From an uncultured Pelagibacteraceae bacterium (GTDB taxonomy: Bacteria; Pseudomonadota; Alphaproteobacteria; Pelagibacterales; Pelagibacteraceae), in contig CACEKA010000001.1 in NCBI GenBank assembly GCA_902560015.1, positions 62,001 to 126,000 on the forward strand: a stretch of DNA of 64,000 bases. The letters run 5' to 3'. Within the stretch, counting starts at the first letter, position 1, and the number at the start of each line of letters is the position of its first letter. Shown here piece after piece: positions 45,741-54,427 of the stretch. A model generated the notes under the pieces. The model saw only the letters and a list, made by a program, of their open reading frames with translations. It was not told where the DNA came from and made no database searches. A program made the position numbers and the translations under genes.

Positions 45741-46669
45741 TCATAGATATAAATTTTGTTGGACTAATAATTACATCAATAATGGCCTCTGCAGTTCCTT
45801 TGATTTTAGCGTCTTGTGGCGAGTTAATTACAGAAAGATCAGGAGTGTTAAACCTTGGTGTTGAAGGAATGATGATCATTGGGGCTATTTCAGGTTTTGC
45901 ACTAATGACTGTTACTGGAAGTTTGTTTATAGCAGTTTTTGGCGCAATGCTGGCTGGTGTTTTAATTTCAACAATTTTTGCATTCCTAACCCAAACTTTA
46001 ATTACAAATCATGTAGCAACTGGATTGGCACTTACTATTTTTGGAATAGGAATTTCAGCAATGATTGGAAAAAACTTCGTAGGTATTCCTGGAAAAGAGT
46101 TTCCTGTTTTATTTAATAGTTTAAAGGATACAATACCTTTTTTAAGTCCAATATTATTTGGACATTCAATTGTTTTTTATTTTGCTTTTGCTTTACCATT
46201 TTTTACAAATTATTTTTTGAAAAAAACAAAGATAGGATTGATTGTAAGAGCTGTAGGAGACTCTCCTGAGTCAGCTTCTAACCAGGGTATAAATGTAAGA
46301 TTAGTTCGTTACGCTTGTATACTTTATGGAGGGGCAATGTGCGGACTTGCGGGTGCATATTTATCAATGATCTATACTCCGCAGTGGATTGAAAATATGA
46401 CAGGTGGTAGAGGTTGGATTGCATTAGCACTAGTAGTATTTTCTACATGGAACCCGATTAAAATTTTAATAGGGGCGATGATTTTTGGTGGACTAACAAT
46501 AATTCAGTTCCATATGCAAGCTATGGGTGTAAGAATACCTGTACAATTTTTGACTGCTCTCCCCTATATTGTTACAATAGTAGTATTGGTTGTAATTTCT
46601 CGTGATAGTAGAAAAATAAGATTAAGTACACCTAGTTCATTAGGTAAATCCTTTTATAAAGACAATTAA
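45737..46669 (+). CDS. ABC importer permease, nucleoside type (second)
   Basis: The second permease, 310 residues with eight to ten transmembrane segments. It has the family motif ERSGVLNLGVEGMMIIGA, and GGRGWIALALVVFSTWNP near the cytoplasmic coupling region. Together with the preceding permease and ATPase it forms the membrane part of a BMP-type (nucleoside) importer. It overlaps the first permease by 4 bases and is followed after 77 AT-rich bases by the binding protein gene. Confidence 0.9.
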   Translation: MIIDINFVGLIITSIMASAVPLILASCGELITERSGVLNLGVEGMMIIGAISGFALMTVTGSLFIAVFGAMLAGVLISTIFAFLTQTLITNHVATGLALTIFGIGISAMIGKNFVGIPGKEFPVLFNSLKDTIPFLSPILFGHSIVFYFAFALPFFTNYFLKKTKIGLIVRAVGDSPESASNQGINVRLVRYACILYGGAMCGLAGAYLSMIYTPQWIENMTGGRGWIALALVVFSTWNPIKILIGAMIFGGLTIIQFHMQAMGVRIPVQFLTALPYIVTIVVLVVISRDSRKIRLSTPSSLGKSFYKDN

Positions 46670-46746
46670 TTATAAAATAATTATTTTTTTTTAAGTAATT
46701 TAATTTAAGCTTAATTTTTAAAAAAAACTAAAAGGGATATAAATTT

Positions 46747-47817
46747 ATGCATAAAATATTTACTAGATCTTTGGTTTCTTCTTTAGTTTTCTTATTTACA
46801 TTAACTGTTTCTGCTGTAGCAAAAGATGTTAAAGCAGCATTCGTTTACATTGGTCCTACTGGTGACCATGGATGGACATATCAGCATGATGTAGGAAGAA
46901 AAGCGGTAGAAGCAGCCGGATATGAAACTACATATGTGGAAGGTGTTCCAGAAAGTGCTGATGCCGAGAGAGTTCTTAGACAATTAGCAAATTCTGGTCA
47001 TGATGTTATTTTTACAACTAGTTTTGGATATATGAATCCAACTAACAAGGTTGCAAAAGAATTTCCTAATGTGAAATTTGAACATGCTACTGGATACAAA
47101 AGAGAACATCCAAATGTTTCAACGTATGCAGCTAGATTCTATGAAGGAAGAGCTATCTTAGGAACAATAGCTGGCTCGATGACAAAATCTAATGTAATTG
47201 GATATGTTGCATCTTTTCCAATTCCAGAAGTAATAAGAGGAATTAATTCATTTACTTTAGCAGCTCAAAAAGTAAATCCAAATATCAAAACAAAAATTGT
47301 TTGGGCTTTTACTTGGTATGACCCAGGTAAAGAATCTGAAGCAGCTAAAGCTTTAATTGATCAAGGTGCTGATATAATTGCTCAACATACTGATAGTACT
47401 GCTATTGTTCAGATTGCAGAAAAAGCAGGTGTATATGCCTTCGGTCAAGCAAGTGATATGGATAAGTTTGCACCTAAAGCAGTATTGACTTCAGTTGAAA
47501 ATAACTGGGGACCTTACTATGTTGAAAGAGTTAAAGCTGTAGCTAATGGTACGTGGAGTCAAAAAGATACTTGGCATGGTATCGGTGATGGTATGGTCGT
47601 TATATCTGATCTTGACTCAGCGATTCCATCAGACTTACAGAAAAAAGTTAAAAAACTTCAGTCAGATTTAGCATCTGGAAAAGTTCATGCTTTTACTGGT
47701 CCTATTTATGATCAAAAAGGTAACATGATGGTCGCTGAAGGCAAAACAGCAGATGATGGAATGCTTGCAGGAATGATGACTTATGTAAAAGGTGTTGAGG
47801 GCGATATACCTAAATAA
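46747..47817 (+). CDS. BMP family nucleoside-binding periplasmic protein
   Basis: A 356-residue periplasmic binding protein with signal peptide (cleavage near AVAK, residue 25). It belongs to the Bmp/PnrA-like family that binds purine nucleosides or similar ligands: AAFVYIGPTGDHGWTYQHDVGRKAVEAAG, EGRAILGTIAG and AQHTDSTAIVQIAEKAG. AAAAGGG-type ribosome site upstream. The separate 77-base spacer and strong terminator after it fit higher expression of the binding protein than the permeases. The family also contains autoinducer- and purine-related members, so ligand remains inferred. Confidence 0.9.
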   Translation: MHKIFTRSLVSSLVFLFTLTVSAVAKDVKAAFVYIGPTGDHGWTYQHDVGRKAVEAAGYETTYVEGVPESADAERVLRQLANSGHDVIFTTSFGYMNPTNKVAKEFPNVKFEHATGYKREHPNVSTYAARFYEGRAILGTIAGSMTKSNVIGYVASFPIPEVIRGINSFTLAAQKVNPNIKTKIVWAFTWYDPGKESEAAKALIDQGADIIAQHTDSTAIVQIAEKAGVYAFGQASDMDKFAPKAVLTSVENNWGPYYVERVKAVANGTWSQKDTWHGIGDGMVVISDLDSAIPSDLQKKVKKLQSDLASGKVHAFTGPIYDQKGNMMVAEGKTADDGMLAGMMTYVKGVEGDIPK

Positions 47818-47836
47818 GTTTATAACTTTTAAATTT

Positions 47837-47866
47837 AAAAGGCCGGTCTTAAAACTGGCCTTTTTT
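47837..47866 (+). terminator. Intrinsic terminator after the BMP gene
   Basis: AAAAGGCCGGT and ACTGGCCTTTT form a stem with one G.T pair around CTTAAA, followed by a T-run that runs to the convergent phosphoribosyltransferase stop. The A-run on the other side lets it also serve the opposite strand. Confidence 0.85.
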
Positions 47867-48389
47867 ATATCTGGTGTTTTTTTTTTATTTCTTCAATCCG
47901 TAACTCTTCATAGATTTCAAAAGGCTGTACAATCCATGGGTTGTCAGGAAGTTTATTGGCACAAAAATCTGGTTCAAAAGTTGATTGTTTTTTTTTAAAA
48001 AGGGTAGCTGTCTTTATATCCTCAATTTTATTTTTTATTGGTTCATATTTTTTTAACCAATCAACACTTTTATTAAAAGTAATTCCTGTATCAGATAGAT
48101 CATCACATAAAAGAATTCTTCCACCCATGCTTGGTGCTATTGAACTCATCTCTCTTGAAAAAACTAAATCACCTTGTTCGTCTTCAACCCCTTTTCCACT
48201 ATAAGATTCAACAGCAAGATATGCACATTTCAACTTGAATATTCTACTTAATACATCAATCATTGGTGCAGCTCCTCGCATAATTCCAATTAGTATTGTT
48301 GGCTTGTAACCACTTTCATGTATTTGGATAGCTAATTTCTCTACTGTCTTATTATATTCTTCCCAACTGATAATTAATTTATCTGACAT
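47865..48389 (-). CDS. gpt: Xanthine(-guanine) phosphoribosyltransferase
   Basis: A 174-residue type I PRTase with the PRPP loop LLCDDLSDTGITF and the early GIMRGAAPMIDVLSR. The C-terminal aromatic DNPWIVQPFE resembles the purine-stacking region of E. coli Gpt-like enzymes. It converts xanthine or guanine (with PRPP) to XMP or GMP in the cytoplasm. It is last in the hiuH-xdhA-xdhB-guaD-puuD transcript, 15 bases after puuD. It lets the cell choose salvage over degradation at the xanthine node. Exact base preference is not certain. Confidence 0.83.
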   Translation of the reverse strand: MSDKLIISWEEYNKTVEKLAIQIHESGYKPTILIGIMRGAAPMIDVLSRIFKLKCAYLAVESYSGKGVEDEQGDLVFSREMSSIAPSMGGRILLCDDLSDTGITFNKSVDWLKKYEPIKNKIEDIKTATLFKKKQSTFEPDFCANKLPDNPWIVQPFEIYEELRIEEIKKKHQI

Positions 48390-48404
48390 AATTTCTATAT
48401 CTAC

Positions 48405-49313
48405 TTATTTAAATAATAAAACCAAAACTGCAAGAACGATAAGTGCAATTATTGAAGAAATTAAAATATACAACTTGTGAATGTTTCTTCCTCTTAAATT
48501 AAAATAATGTCTTGCTACCCCAGAAATAATTGCAATCGCACATAATATTAACCAATTATATTGGTGATAAACTAAAAAGCTAGAATGCCCAGAAAGCATT
48601 ATAAACAATACTAAAAAGGTTGAATAATTATTGTGAATTGACCGTTGTTTGGCTGCTAAGGATAAGCTCATGTCAAATTTTTCACCTCTTTCGCTACTAC
48701 TAATTATGTTCATTTGATTAGGTATAATTACTGTAAAGACATTGCCAAACATATTGGTGCCAATGATTAATCCAACACTCAAAATTGCAAATTTAGGTCC
48801 AAATAATTTTGTTAGACCAAAAGATGCAAGTGTTAACAAAATTATTCCTGTGCATATAAATAAAATGTTATTCTCTATTAATTTTGATTTACATAAAAGA
48901 TCATAAACAAACCAAGCAATAATCAATGATAAAAGCGAGATAATAATAGCATAACTTGGAGGCATTAATAAAACGCGCTTATCAACCATCAATACTCCAG
49001 CATTATAGTAATAAATCACAACCAAGAGCAACATTCCGGTTACAAAAGTTAAGTAACTTTGCCATTTGAAGATTACTAATCTATTTAAATAATCCTGAGG
49101 TGGAGATGTTTTTAATCTTGAAAGTTTATAAAAAAAACCAGAATGCATCAGATATCCTTCACCATCGATATCGTCACTTGTTATATTTTTATTTAAATTA
49201 TTATCTAAGTAATTAAATAAAAAACTATTGCCTACCCATAATATTGCAAATAATACATGACCCCATCTTAAAATAACTTCTAACCATTTTATTGTATAAG
49301 GTAAAAATTCCAT
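48405..49313 (-). CDS. puuD: Urate hydroxylase PuuD, membrane part only
   Basis: PuuD is an inner-membrane urate oxidase that makes 5-hydroxyisourate and passes electrons to cytochrome c instead of oxygen. The 302-residue protein has eight or nine transmembrane segments and family motifs WLEVILRWGHVLFAILWVGNSF-type start (key residues H19, W27), GTNMFGNVFTVIIPNQ and AAKQRSIHNNYSTFLVLF. The classical enzyme ends with a cytochrome c domain of about 100 residues; here the protein stops after the last membrane helix with no CxxCH. A separate cytochrome c gene lies at 56803-57126. The start ATG overlaps the guaD stop (TGATG). Confidence 0.9.
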   Translation of the reverse strand: MEFLPYTIKWLEVILRWGHVLFAILWVGNSFLFNYLDNNLNKNITSDDIDGEGYLMHSGFFYKLSRLKTSPPQDYLNRLVIFKWQSYLTFVTGMLLLVVIYYYNAGVLMVDKRVLLMPPSYAIIISLLSLIIAWFVYDLLCKSKLIENNILFICTGIILLTLASFGLTKLFGPKFAILSVGLIIGTNMFGNVFTVIIPNQMNIISSSERGEKFDMSLSLAAKQRSIHNNYSTFLVLFIMLSGHSSFLVYHQYNWLILCAIAIISGVARHYFNLRGRNIHKLYILISSIIALIVLAVLVLLFK

Positions 49314-49783
49314 CAATATTTTATTTTATCTACTTTTTTATCCCAAATTTCAAATGCTTTTAAAGCTTCATCTCTAAGCATTTGTGTCATTTTAATTTTC
49401 CTATCATCAATTTTTTTTGGAATTTCTTTATAAATAAACGAGTCATCAAAATCTATATTTTTTGCATCTTCTCTAGTGTTTGCATAATATATTTTATCTA
49501 ATCTTGACCAATAAATTGCTGAAAGACACATTGGGCAAGGTTCACAAGAGGTATAAATCTCACATCCAGAAAGGTCAAAAGTATTTAATTTTTTACAGGC
49601 TTCTCGAATTGCTACAATCTCTCCATGAGCGGTTGGATCATTTGAAGAAGTCACTTTATTAGAGCCCTCTGCAATAATCTTGTCATCCTTAACTATAACA
49701 CTCCCAAAGGGACCACCCATAGTAATTGCGCTATTGATAGAAAGTTCAATAGCTTTTGCCATAAATTTTTTTTTATCTTCCAT
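49313..49783 (-). CDS. guaD: Guanine deaminase
   Basis: GuaD converts guanine to xanthine. The 156-residue protein has the same length and spacing as the Bacillus subtilis enzyme: zinc and catalytic residues H53 and E55 in DPTAHGE, C83 and C86 in EPCPMCLSAIYW. The family-specific ending DDSFIYKEI is also present. It overlaps puuD by one base and follows xdhB by 9 bases, feeding xanthine to XdhAB from the same transcript. Confidence 0.93.
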   Translation of the reverse strand: MEDKKKFMAKAIELSINSAITMGGPFGSVIVKDDKIIAEGSNKVTSSNDPTAHGEIVAIREACKKLNTFDLSGCEIYTSCEPCPMCLSAIYWSRLDKIYYANTREDAKNIDFDDSFIYKEIPKKIDDRKIKMTQMLRDEALKAFEIWDKKVDKIKY

Positions 49784-49792
49784 TTTAATTTT

Positions 49793-52096
49793 TTAATTTT
49801 TTAATTTTTTTTTAATCTTATTGATACTCATCAAAATTCTTTCGGGTGTTGCTGGAGCATTAAGTTCTGGTGAAAACTGATAACTTCCAATTGAAGCAAC
49901 CGCATCTTTAATTGCATAAAAAACGCTCATGGCTAACATTAAAGGAGGTTCACCAGTTGTTTTTGCTTTATTAATAACTTTTTCTTTATTTAATCCCTCC
50001 TTAAAAATCTCTACATTAAATTTTTTTGGAATATCACTTACAGCTGGTATTTTATAAGTTGATGGAGAAAAAGTTGTAATCTGACCATCTGATTTCCATT
50101 TTAATTCTTCTATTGTTAACCAACCTTGTCCTTGAATAAAACCACCTTCAATCTGACCTAGTTCAAGTGCTGGATTTATTGGTTTACCAGCATCATGCAA
50201 GATATCTACTCTTTCTAAGATATTTTCACCAGTCAATGTATCTACAGTTACTTCTGAAACAGCCGCACCATAACAAAAGTAATAAAAAGGTCTTCCTCTA
50301 AATTTTTTTTTATCAAAATTAATTTTTGGTGTTGAATAAAAACCTGACGATGAAAGGGAAATTCTATTTAAATATGCCTCTTGAATAATGCTTTTATATT
50401 TAAACTGTCTATTTCCAAATATTATATATTGATCTTTATAAACTGCTTCTTGATTGAAGATCTTATATTTTTTCTTAATAAATTTTTCTAAATTTAATTT
50501 AATTTTTGCAACTGCATTTAACGCTGCAGCCCCATTAAGATCAGTAGTTGATGAAGCAGCACTAGCTGAGGTATTTGGAACCTTGGCTGTATTTGTTGAT
50601 GAAATATGAACTAAGCTATAGGGTAATCCTAAAGAGTTAGCTACTAATTGAGCTATCTTAGTATGGGTCCCCTGGCCCATTTCGATACCACCATGATTTA
50701 AATGCACACTTCCATCTGTATAAATATGGACTAAAGCTCCAGCTTGATTTAAATGAATTGTTGTAAAAGAAATACCAAATTTTAATGGTGTAATAGCTAT
50801 ACCCTTCTTTCTAAATTTATTTTTTTCATTGAATTTTCTTATATCTGCATATCTTTTCTTGTAATTAGATTTATTTTCTAAATTTTTAAATATTTCGTTA
50901 ATTACATTATCTTCAACTGTCATCCCATAATGGGTTACATTTTTTTTATCTTTTTGATAAAAATTATTTTTTCTAACTTCTAAAGGATCTTTTTTTAAAT
51001 ATCTTGAGATATTATCTATAATATTTTCTATAGCCATCATTCCTTGATTTCCTCCGAAGCCTCTAAATGCAGTTGAAGTTGGAATATTTGTCTTACATAA
51101 ATTGTTTATTACCTCAATGTCTGAAATATAATAGGCATTGTCTATATGAAGCAAAGCTCTTTCATTTATTGCTGCTGATAAATCTGGTGACATTCCACAA
51201 TTTGAAGATAAGTTTATTTTCAATCCTTCAATAATTCCCTCATCATTAAAACCAACCTCATATTCTGATAAAAATTCATGTCTTTTACCAGTCAATATTA
51301 TATCATCGTCTCTATCTAACCTTAATTTTACTGGCTGCCCTGATTTTTTTGCCAACAAAGCACAAATACATGCTGTCATGAAATTTGTTTCCTTTCCCCC
51401 AAATCCACCTCCAATTCTTCTCACTTCAACATTTATTGAATTACTTTTTTGATTAAACATTTTTGCAATTAACTGTTGTGTTTCTGATGGATGTTGTGTC
51501 GAACTATAAACTAAAAAATTATCATCTTCTTTGGGAATAACAAAAGCTGCCTGGCCTTCTAAATAAAAGTGCTCTTGACTTCCAGTCGTAAAATTTCCTT
51601 TTAAATTATTTTTTGAATATTTTATTTTTTTTGAAGGGTTACCTTTTTTAACTTTTCTTGGTTGAAATAGAAATTGCTTTTTATTTAAAGCTTCTTTTAT
51701 TGTAATAATGGGTTTTAAATCTTTATAAGTAACTTTAGCTTTTAATACTGCTTTTCTCGCAAGTTCAGTAGTTGTAGCAGCTACAGCAAATAATGGCTGA
51801 CCAAAAAACTCAACTTTTTTTTCTGGAAAAATTGGATCACCTTCAAAAACTGGGCCCACATCATTCCTGCCTGGAATATCACTTTGAGTTACTACTGATA
51901 TAACTCCTTCACTTTTTTTAACTTCAGTTAAGTCTATTTTTTTGATTATTGCATGAGCTTTTTTACTTAAACCAATAGCACCATAAATTGTATTTTTTGG
52001 TTCATTAATATCATCTGTATACTCTGCGTATCCGCTTACATGCTTGTAAGCGCTATCATGTGGTCTTGTCTCCTCAATGTAGTTCTCTTTACTCAT
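49793..52096 (-). CDS. xdhB: Xanthine dehydrogenase molybdenum subunit
   Basis: The 767-residue subunit carries the molybdopterin site where hypoxanthine and xanthine are hydroxylated to urate. It begins with the domain seen as HDSAYKHVSGYAEYTDD and has GGFGGKE, FRGFGGNQGM and EMGQGTHTKIAQ. The catalytic glutamate E716 is in TTGEPPLMLA. The length fits a two-gene XDH (as in Rhodobacter). It directly abuts xdhA (no spacer) and precedes guaD. Confidence 0.95.
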   Translation of the reverse strand: MSKENYIEETRPHDSAYKHVSGYAEYTDDINEPKNTIYGAIGLSKKAHAIIKKIDLTEVKKSEGVISVVTQSDIPGRNDVGPVFEGDPIFPEKKVEFFGQPLFAVAATTTELARKAVLKAKVTYKDLKPIITIKEALNKKQFLFQPRKVKKGNPSKKIKYSKNNLKGNFTTGSQEHFYLEGQAAFVIPKEDDNFLVYSSTQHPSETQQLIAKMFNQKSNSINVEVRRIGGGFGGKETNFMTACICALLAKKSGQPVKLRLDRDDDIILTGKRHEFLSEYEVGFNDEGIIEGLKINLSSNCGMSPDLSAAINERALLHIDNAYYISDIEVINNLCKTNIPTSTAFRGFGGNQGMMAIENIIDNISRYLKKDPLEVRKNNFYQKDKKNVTHYGMTVEDNVINEIFKNLENKSNYKKRYADIRKFNEKNKFRKKGIAITPLKFGISFTTIHLNQAGALVHIYTDGSVHLNHGGIEMGQGTHTKIAQLVANSLGLPYSLVHISSTNTAKVPNTSASAASSTTDLNGAAALNAVAKIKLNLEKFIKKKYKIFNQEAVYKDQYIIFGNRQFKYKSIIQEAYLNRISLSSSGFYSTPKINFDKKKFRGRPFYYFCYGAAVSEVTVDTLTGENILERVDILHDAGKPINPALELGQIEGGFIQGQGWLTIEELKWKSDGQITTFSPSTYKIPAVSDIPKKFNVEIFKEGLNKEKVINKAKTTGEPPLMLAMSVFYAIKDAVASIGSYQFSPELNAPATPERILMSINKIKKKLKN

Positions 52097-53533
52097 TTAA
52101 TTAACTCTTGATAACTTATTGGAATTTATTTCTACAAAACATTTCATCAATAAATTTTTTGCTATCTCTAGTCTGTATTCTTTGCTTGCTCTCATGTCAC
52201 CAATAGGACTTAAATCTTTTTCTAAATAATTTTTTGCTTGATCAAAAGTATTTATAGTAAGAGGCTTGTTTTTAAGAATTTTCTCACAAGCTTTAGCCCT
52301 TTTTGGTACAGCGGCCATACCTCCGTATGCAATATAAACCTCTTTAATTTTATTATTATTAATTTCAAAATTAAAAGATCCACAAACAGAAGAAATATCA
52401 TCATCAAATCTTTTTGATATTTTAAACGCCTTAAAAATATTCTTCTTAAATAGTGGTATTTTTATAGAGTGAATAAATTCATTATTTTTTAATTTTGTCT
52501 TTCTGTAATCAAGAAAAAAATTATTTATAGGCAAAACTTTTCTTTTATTAAAACTTTCAATTTTAACTTCTGCATTTAAAGATAATAGAATTGGCAATGA
52601 GTCACCTATTGGAGATGCTGTTGCAATATTGCCTCCTATAGTTCCAACATTTCGAATTTGAACAGAGCCGTATCTTTTTAGAACCAAATAAAAATCTGGA
52701 TAATATTTTTTAATTTCTTTTTCAAATTTTATTAAAGGTGTAGCAGCACCAACTTCTAAATAATTTTTACTTACTTTGATAAAATCTAATTCATTAATTT
52801 CTTTTATATCAATTATAAAAGGAATTTCTTTTCTTTCTTTTGTAACTTTTAAAGATAGGTCAGTTCCACCAGCAAGAAAACTAAAATTAGAATGTTTTTT
52901 AATTATATTTTTTAAATCTTTAATATTTTTTGGTGAAAAATAAATTTTATCATCTTTTTTGATATAAATATTTTTTGGTTTAATTTTTTTTAATTGTTGA
53001 ATAACTTTATTTTTATTTTTAGTAAATTGATCATTCTTTTTAATCTTATTTAAACTTTTGGCAGCATCAATTATAGGTCTGTAACCAGTGCAACGACATA
53101 AATTACCTGATATAGAATCTGTTATTAATTCATTATTTAGACTTTTGTTATTTTTAAACATTGAAAATAAAGACATAACAAATCCCGGTGTACAGAAACC
53201 GCATTGGGAGCCATGAAATTTTACCATAGCATCTTGCACTGGATGAAGTTTTCCATTTTGAGAAACTAAATCTTCGACAATTAGAAGCTGCTTGCCATTC
53301 AATGATGGAACAAATGAAATACAAGAATTAATTGCTTTATATATAATTTTATTATCGACTAATTCACCCAAAACAATAGTGCATGCACCACAACCACCTT
53401 CCGAACATCCTTCTTTAGTTCCAGTCTTTTTTAATTCAGTTCTAATATAATTAAGTAATGTTTGATTTGGATTAGGATTTTTGATTACTATAAGCTTATC
53501 ATTTAATAAAAATTTAACAGAACTCGATATCAC
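52097..53533 (-). CDS. xdhA: Xanthine dehydrogenase FeS/FAD subunit
   Basis: The 478-residue subunit holds two 2Fe-2S clusters and FAD and passes electrons to NAD. First cluster: C43, C48, C51 (CSEGGCGAC), C71. Second cluster: C111, C114 (CGFC), C146, C148 (CRC). FAD motifs: FLAGGTDLSLKV and NVGTIGGNIATASPIGDSLP. Start codon is GTG, directly following the hiuH stop (TAAGTG). It is a full-length XdhA; a pseudogene is excluded by the intact cluster ligands. Confidence 0.95.
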   Translation of the reverse strand: MISSSVKFLLNDKLIVIKNPNPNQTLLNYIRTELKKTGTKEGCSEGGCGACTIVLGELVDNKIIYKAINSCISFVPSLNGKQLLIVEDLVSQNGKLHPVQDAMVKFHGSQCGFCTPGFVMSLFSMFKNNKSLNNELITDSISGNLCRCTGYRPIIDAAKSLNKIKKNDQFTKNKNKVIQQLKKIKPKNIYIKKDDKIYFSPKNIKDLKNIIKKHSNFSFLAGGTDLSLKVTKERKEIPFIIDIKEINELDFIKVSKNYLEVGAATPLIKFEKEIKKYYPDFYLVLKRYGSVQIRNVGTIGGNIATASPIGDSLPILLSLNAEVKIESFNKRKVLPINNFFLDYRKTKLKNNEFIHSIKIPLFKKNIFKAFKISKRFDDDISSVCGSFNFEINNNKIKEVYIAYGGMAAVPKRAKACEKILKNKPLTINTFDQAKNYLEKDLSPIGDMRASKEYRLEIAKNLLMKCFVEINSNKLSRVN

Positions 53534-53884
53534 TTAACTACCTCTATAAGTAGAATAACTCCAAGGTGAGACAAGTAAAGGAACATGATAATGCTGCGAG
53601 GGATCTGAAATACCAAATCTTACAACAACGTCATCCAAGAATGGTACATCGCTAGCTGAAGATGTATTTTTAAAGTAATCACCAATATGAAAAACTAATT
53701 CATATTTACCCTTAACAAAAATATCTCCCTCTGCTAATGGAGAGTTAGCTCTACCGTCGTCATTGAGTTTCGTTGAAGTTAATTTTTTTCGTTCTGAATT
53801 ATTAATATAAAACAACTCAACTAAGATACCTTTGCCAGGTTTACCAGAATATACATCTAAAACATGAGTTGTGAGCTTTGTCAT
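53534..53884 (-). CDS. hiuH: 5-hydroxyisourate hydrolase (transthyretin-like)
   Basis: HIU hydrolase opens the ring of the unstable PuuD product to OHCU. The 116-residue protein has the signature start THVLDVYSGKPG, the catalytic histidine and Tyr-Arg-Gly-Ser C-terminus (YRGS at 113-116), plus DPSQHYHVPLLVSPWSYSTY. It heads the minus-strand transcript, abuts xdhA, and is divergent from the OHCU decarboxylase gene across only 45 bases. No signal peptide, so it is cytosolic. Confidence 0.95.
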   Translation of the reverse strand: MTKLTTHVLDVYSGKPGKGILVELFYINNSERKKLTSTKLNDDGRANSPLAEGDIFVKGKYELVFHIGDYFKNTSSASDVPFLDDVVVRFGISDPSQHYHVPLLVSPWSYSTYRGS

Positions 53885-53929
53885 AAAATTATAGTATCAT
53901 TTAATTTCAAACTTAAATTATTTAAAGTT
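53885..53929. promoter_or_regulatory. Short divergent control region of the purine genes
   Basis: This 45-base, almost pure AT spacer is all that lies between the two oppositely transcribed purine degradation operons. On the minus strand TATAAT (53888-53893) lies 3 bases before the hiuH ATG, so a promoter using it would give a leaderless or near-leaderless mRNA. The plus side shows no clear -35/-10 pair; TAAATTAT near 53913 could be a -10. Confidence 0.45.
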
Positions 53930-54427
53930 ATGAGAACAATAGATAACATTAACGATCTTAACAAGTCTGATTTTTTGTCTGTATTTGGTAATGTTTTTGA
54001 AAAGACTGAATCAGTTGCTGTGGAAGCTTTTGAGTCAAAACCATTTAAAAACTTCGAAGATGTTGTGTCTAAAATGCTTAATATTTATGAAAATTATAAA
54101 AAAAATAAAATTTTAGAGATTTTAAATGCACATCCAGAGCTTGCTGTAGCAAAAAAAATGACCTCAGAGTCTATATCTGAACAAGCTTCTGCAAAATTAA
54201 ACCAATGTTCTAATGATGAATATGAGGAATTTAAAAAATTAAATTTAGAATATAAAAAAAAGTTTAATTTTCCGTTTATAATTGCTGTAAAAGGTAAAGA
54301 TAAAAATGAAATTTTGAATAATTTTAGACAAAGAATACAAAGTGATGTAGAAAGTGAATTCCTTGAAGCAAAAAAACAAGTAAAAAAAATCGCAACCTTT
54401 CGTTTGAATGAAATAAATAAAGAATGA
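53930..54427 (+). CDS. uraD: OHCU decarboxylase
   Basis: The enzyme decarboxylates 2-oxo-4-hydroxy-4-carboxy-5-ureidoimidazoline to S-allantoin. The 165-residue protein is all-helical with the catalytic H68 and E70 in NAHPELA and the family segments FPFIIAVKGKDK and NNFRQRI. The ATG at 53930 gives the usual N-terminus; an upstream in-frame ATG would overlap hiuH and its promoter. It opens the plus-strand transcript and overlaps the allantoicase gene by 4 bases. Confidence 0.92.
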   Translation: MRTIDNINDLNKSDFLSVFGNVFEKTESVAVEAFESKPFKNFEDVVSKMLNIYENYKKNKILEILNAHPELAVAKKMTSESISEQASAKLNQCSNDEYEEFKKLNLEYKKKFNFPFIIAVKGKDKNEILNNFRQRIQSDVESEFLEAKKQVKKIATFRLNEINKE

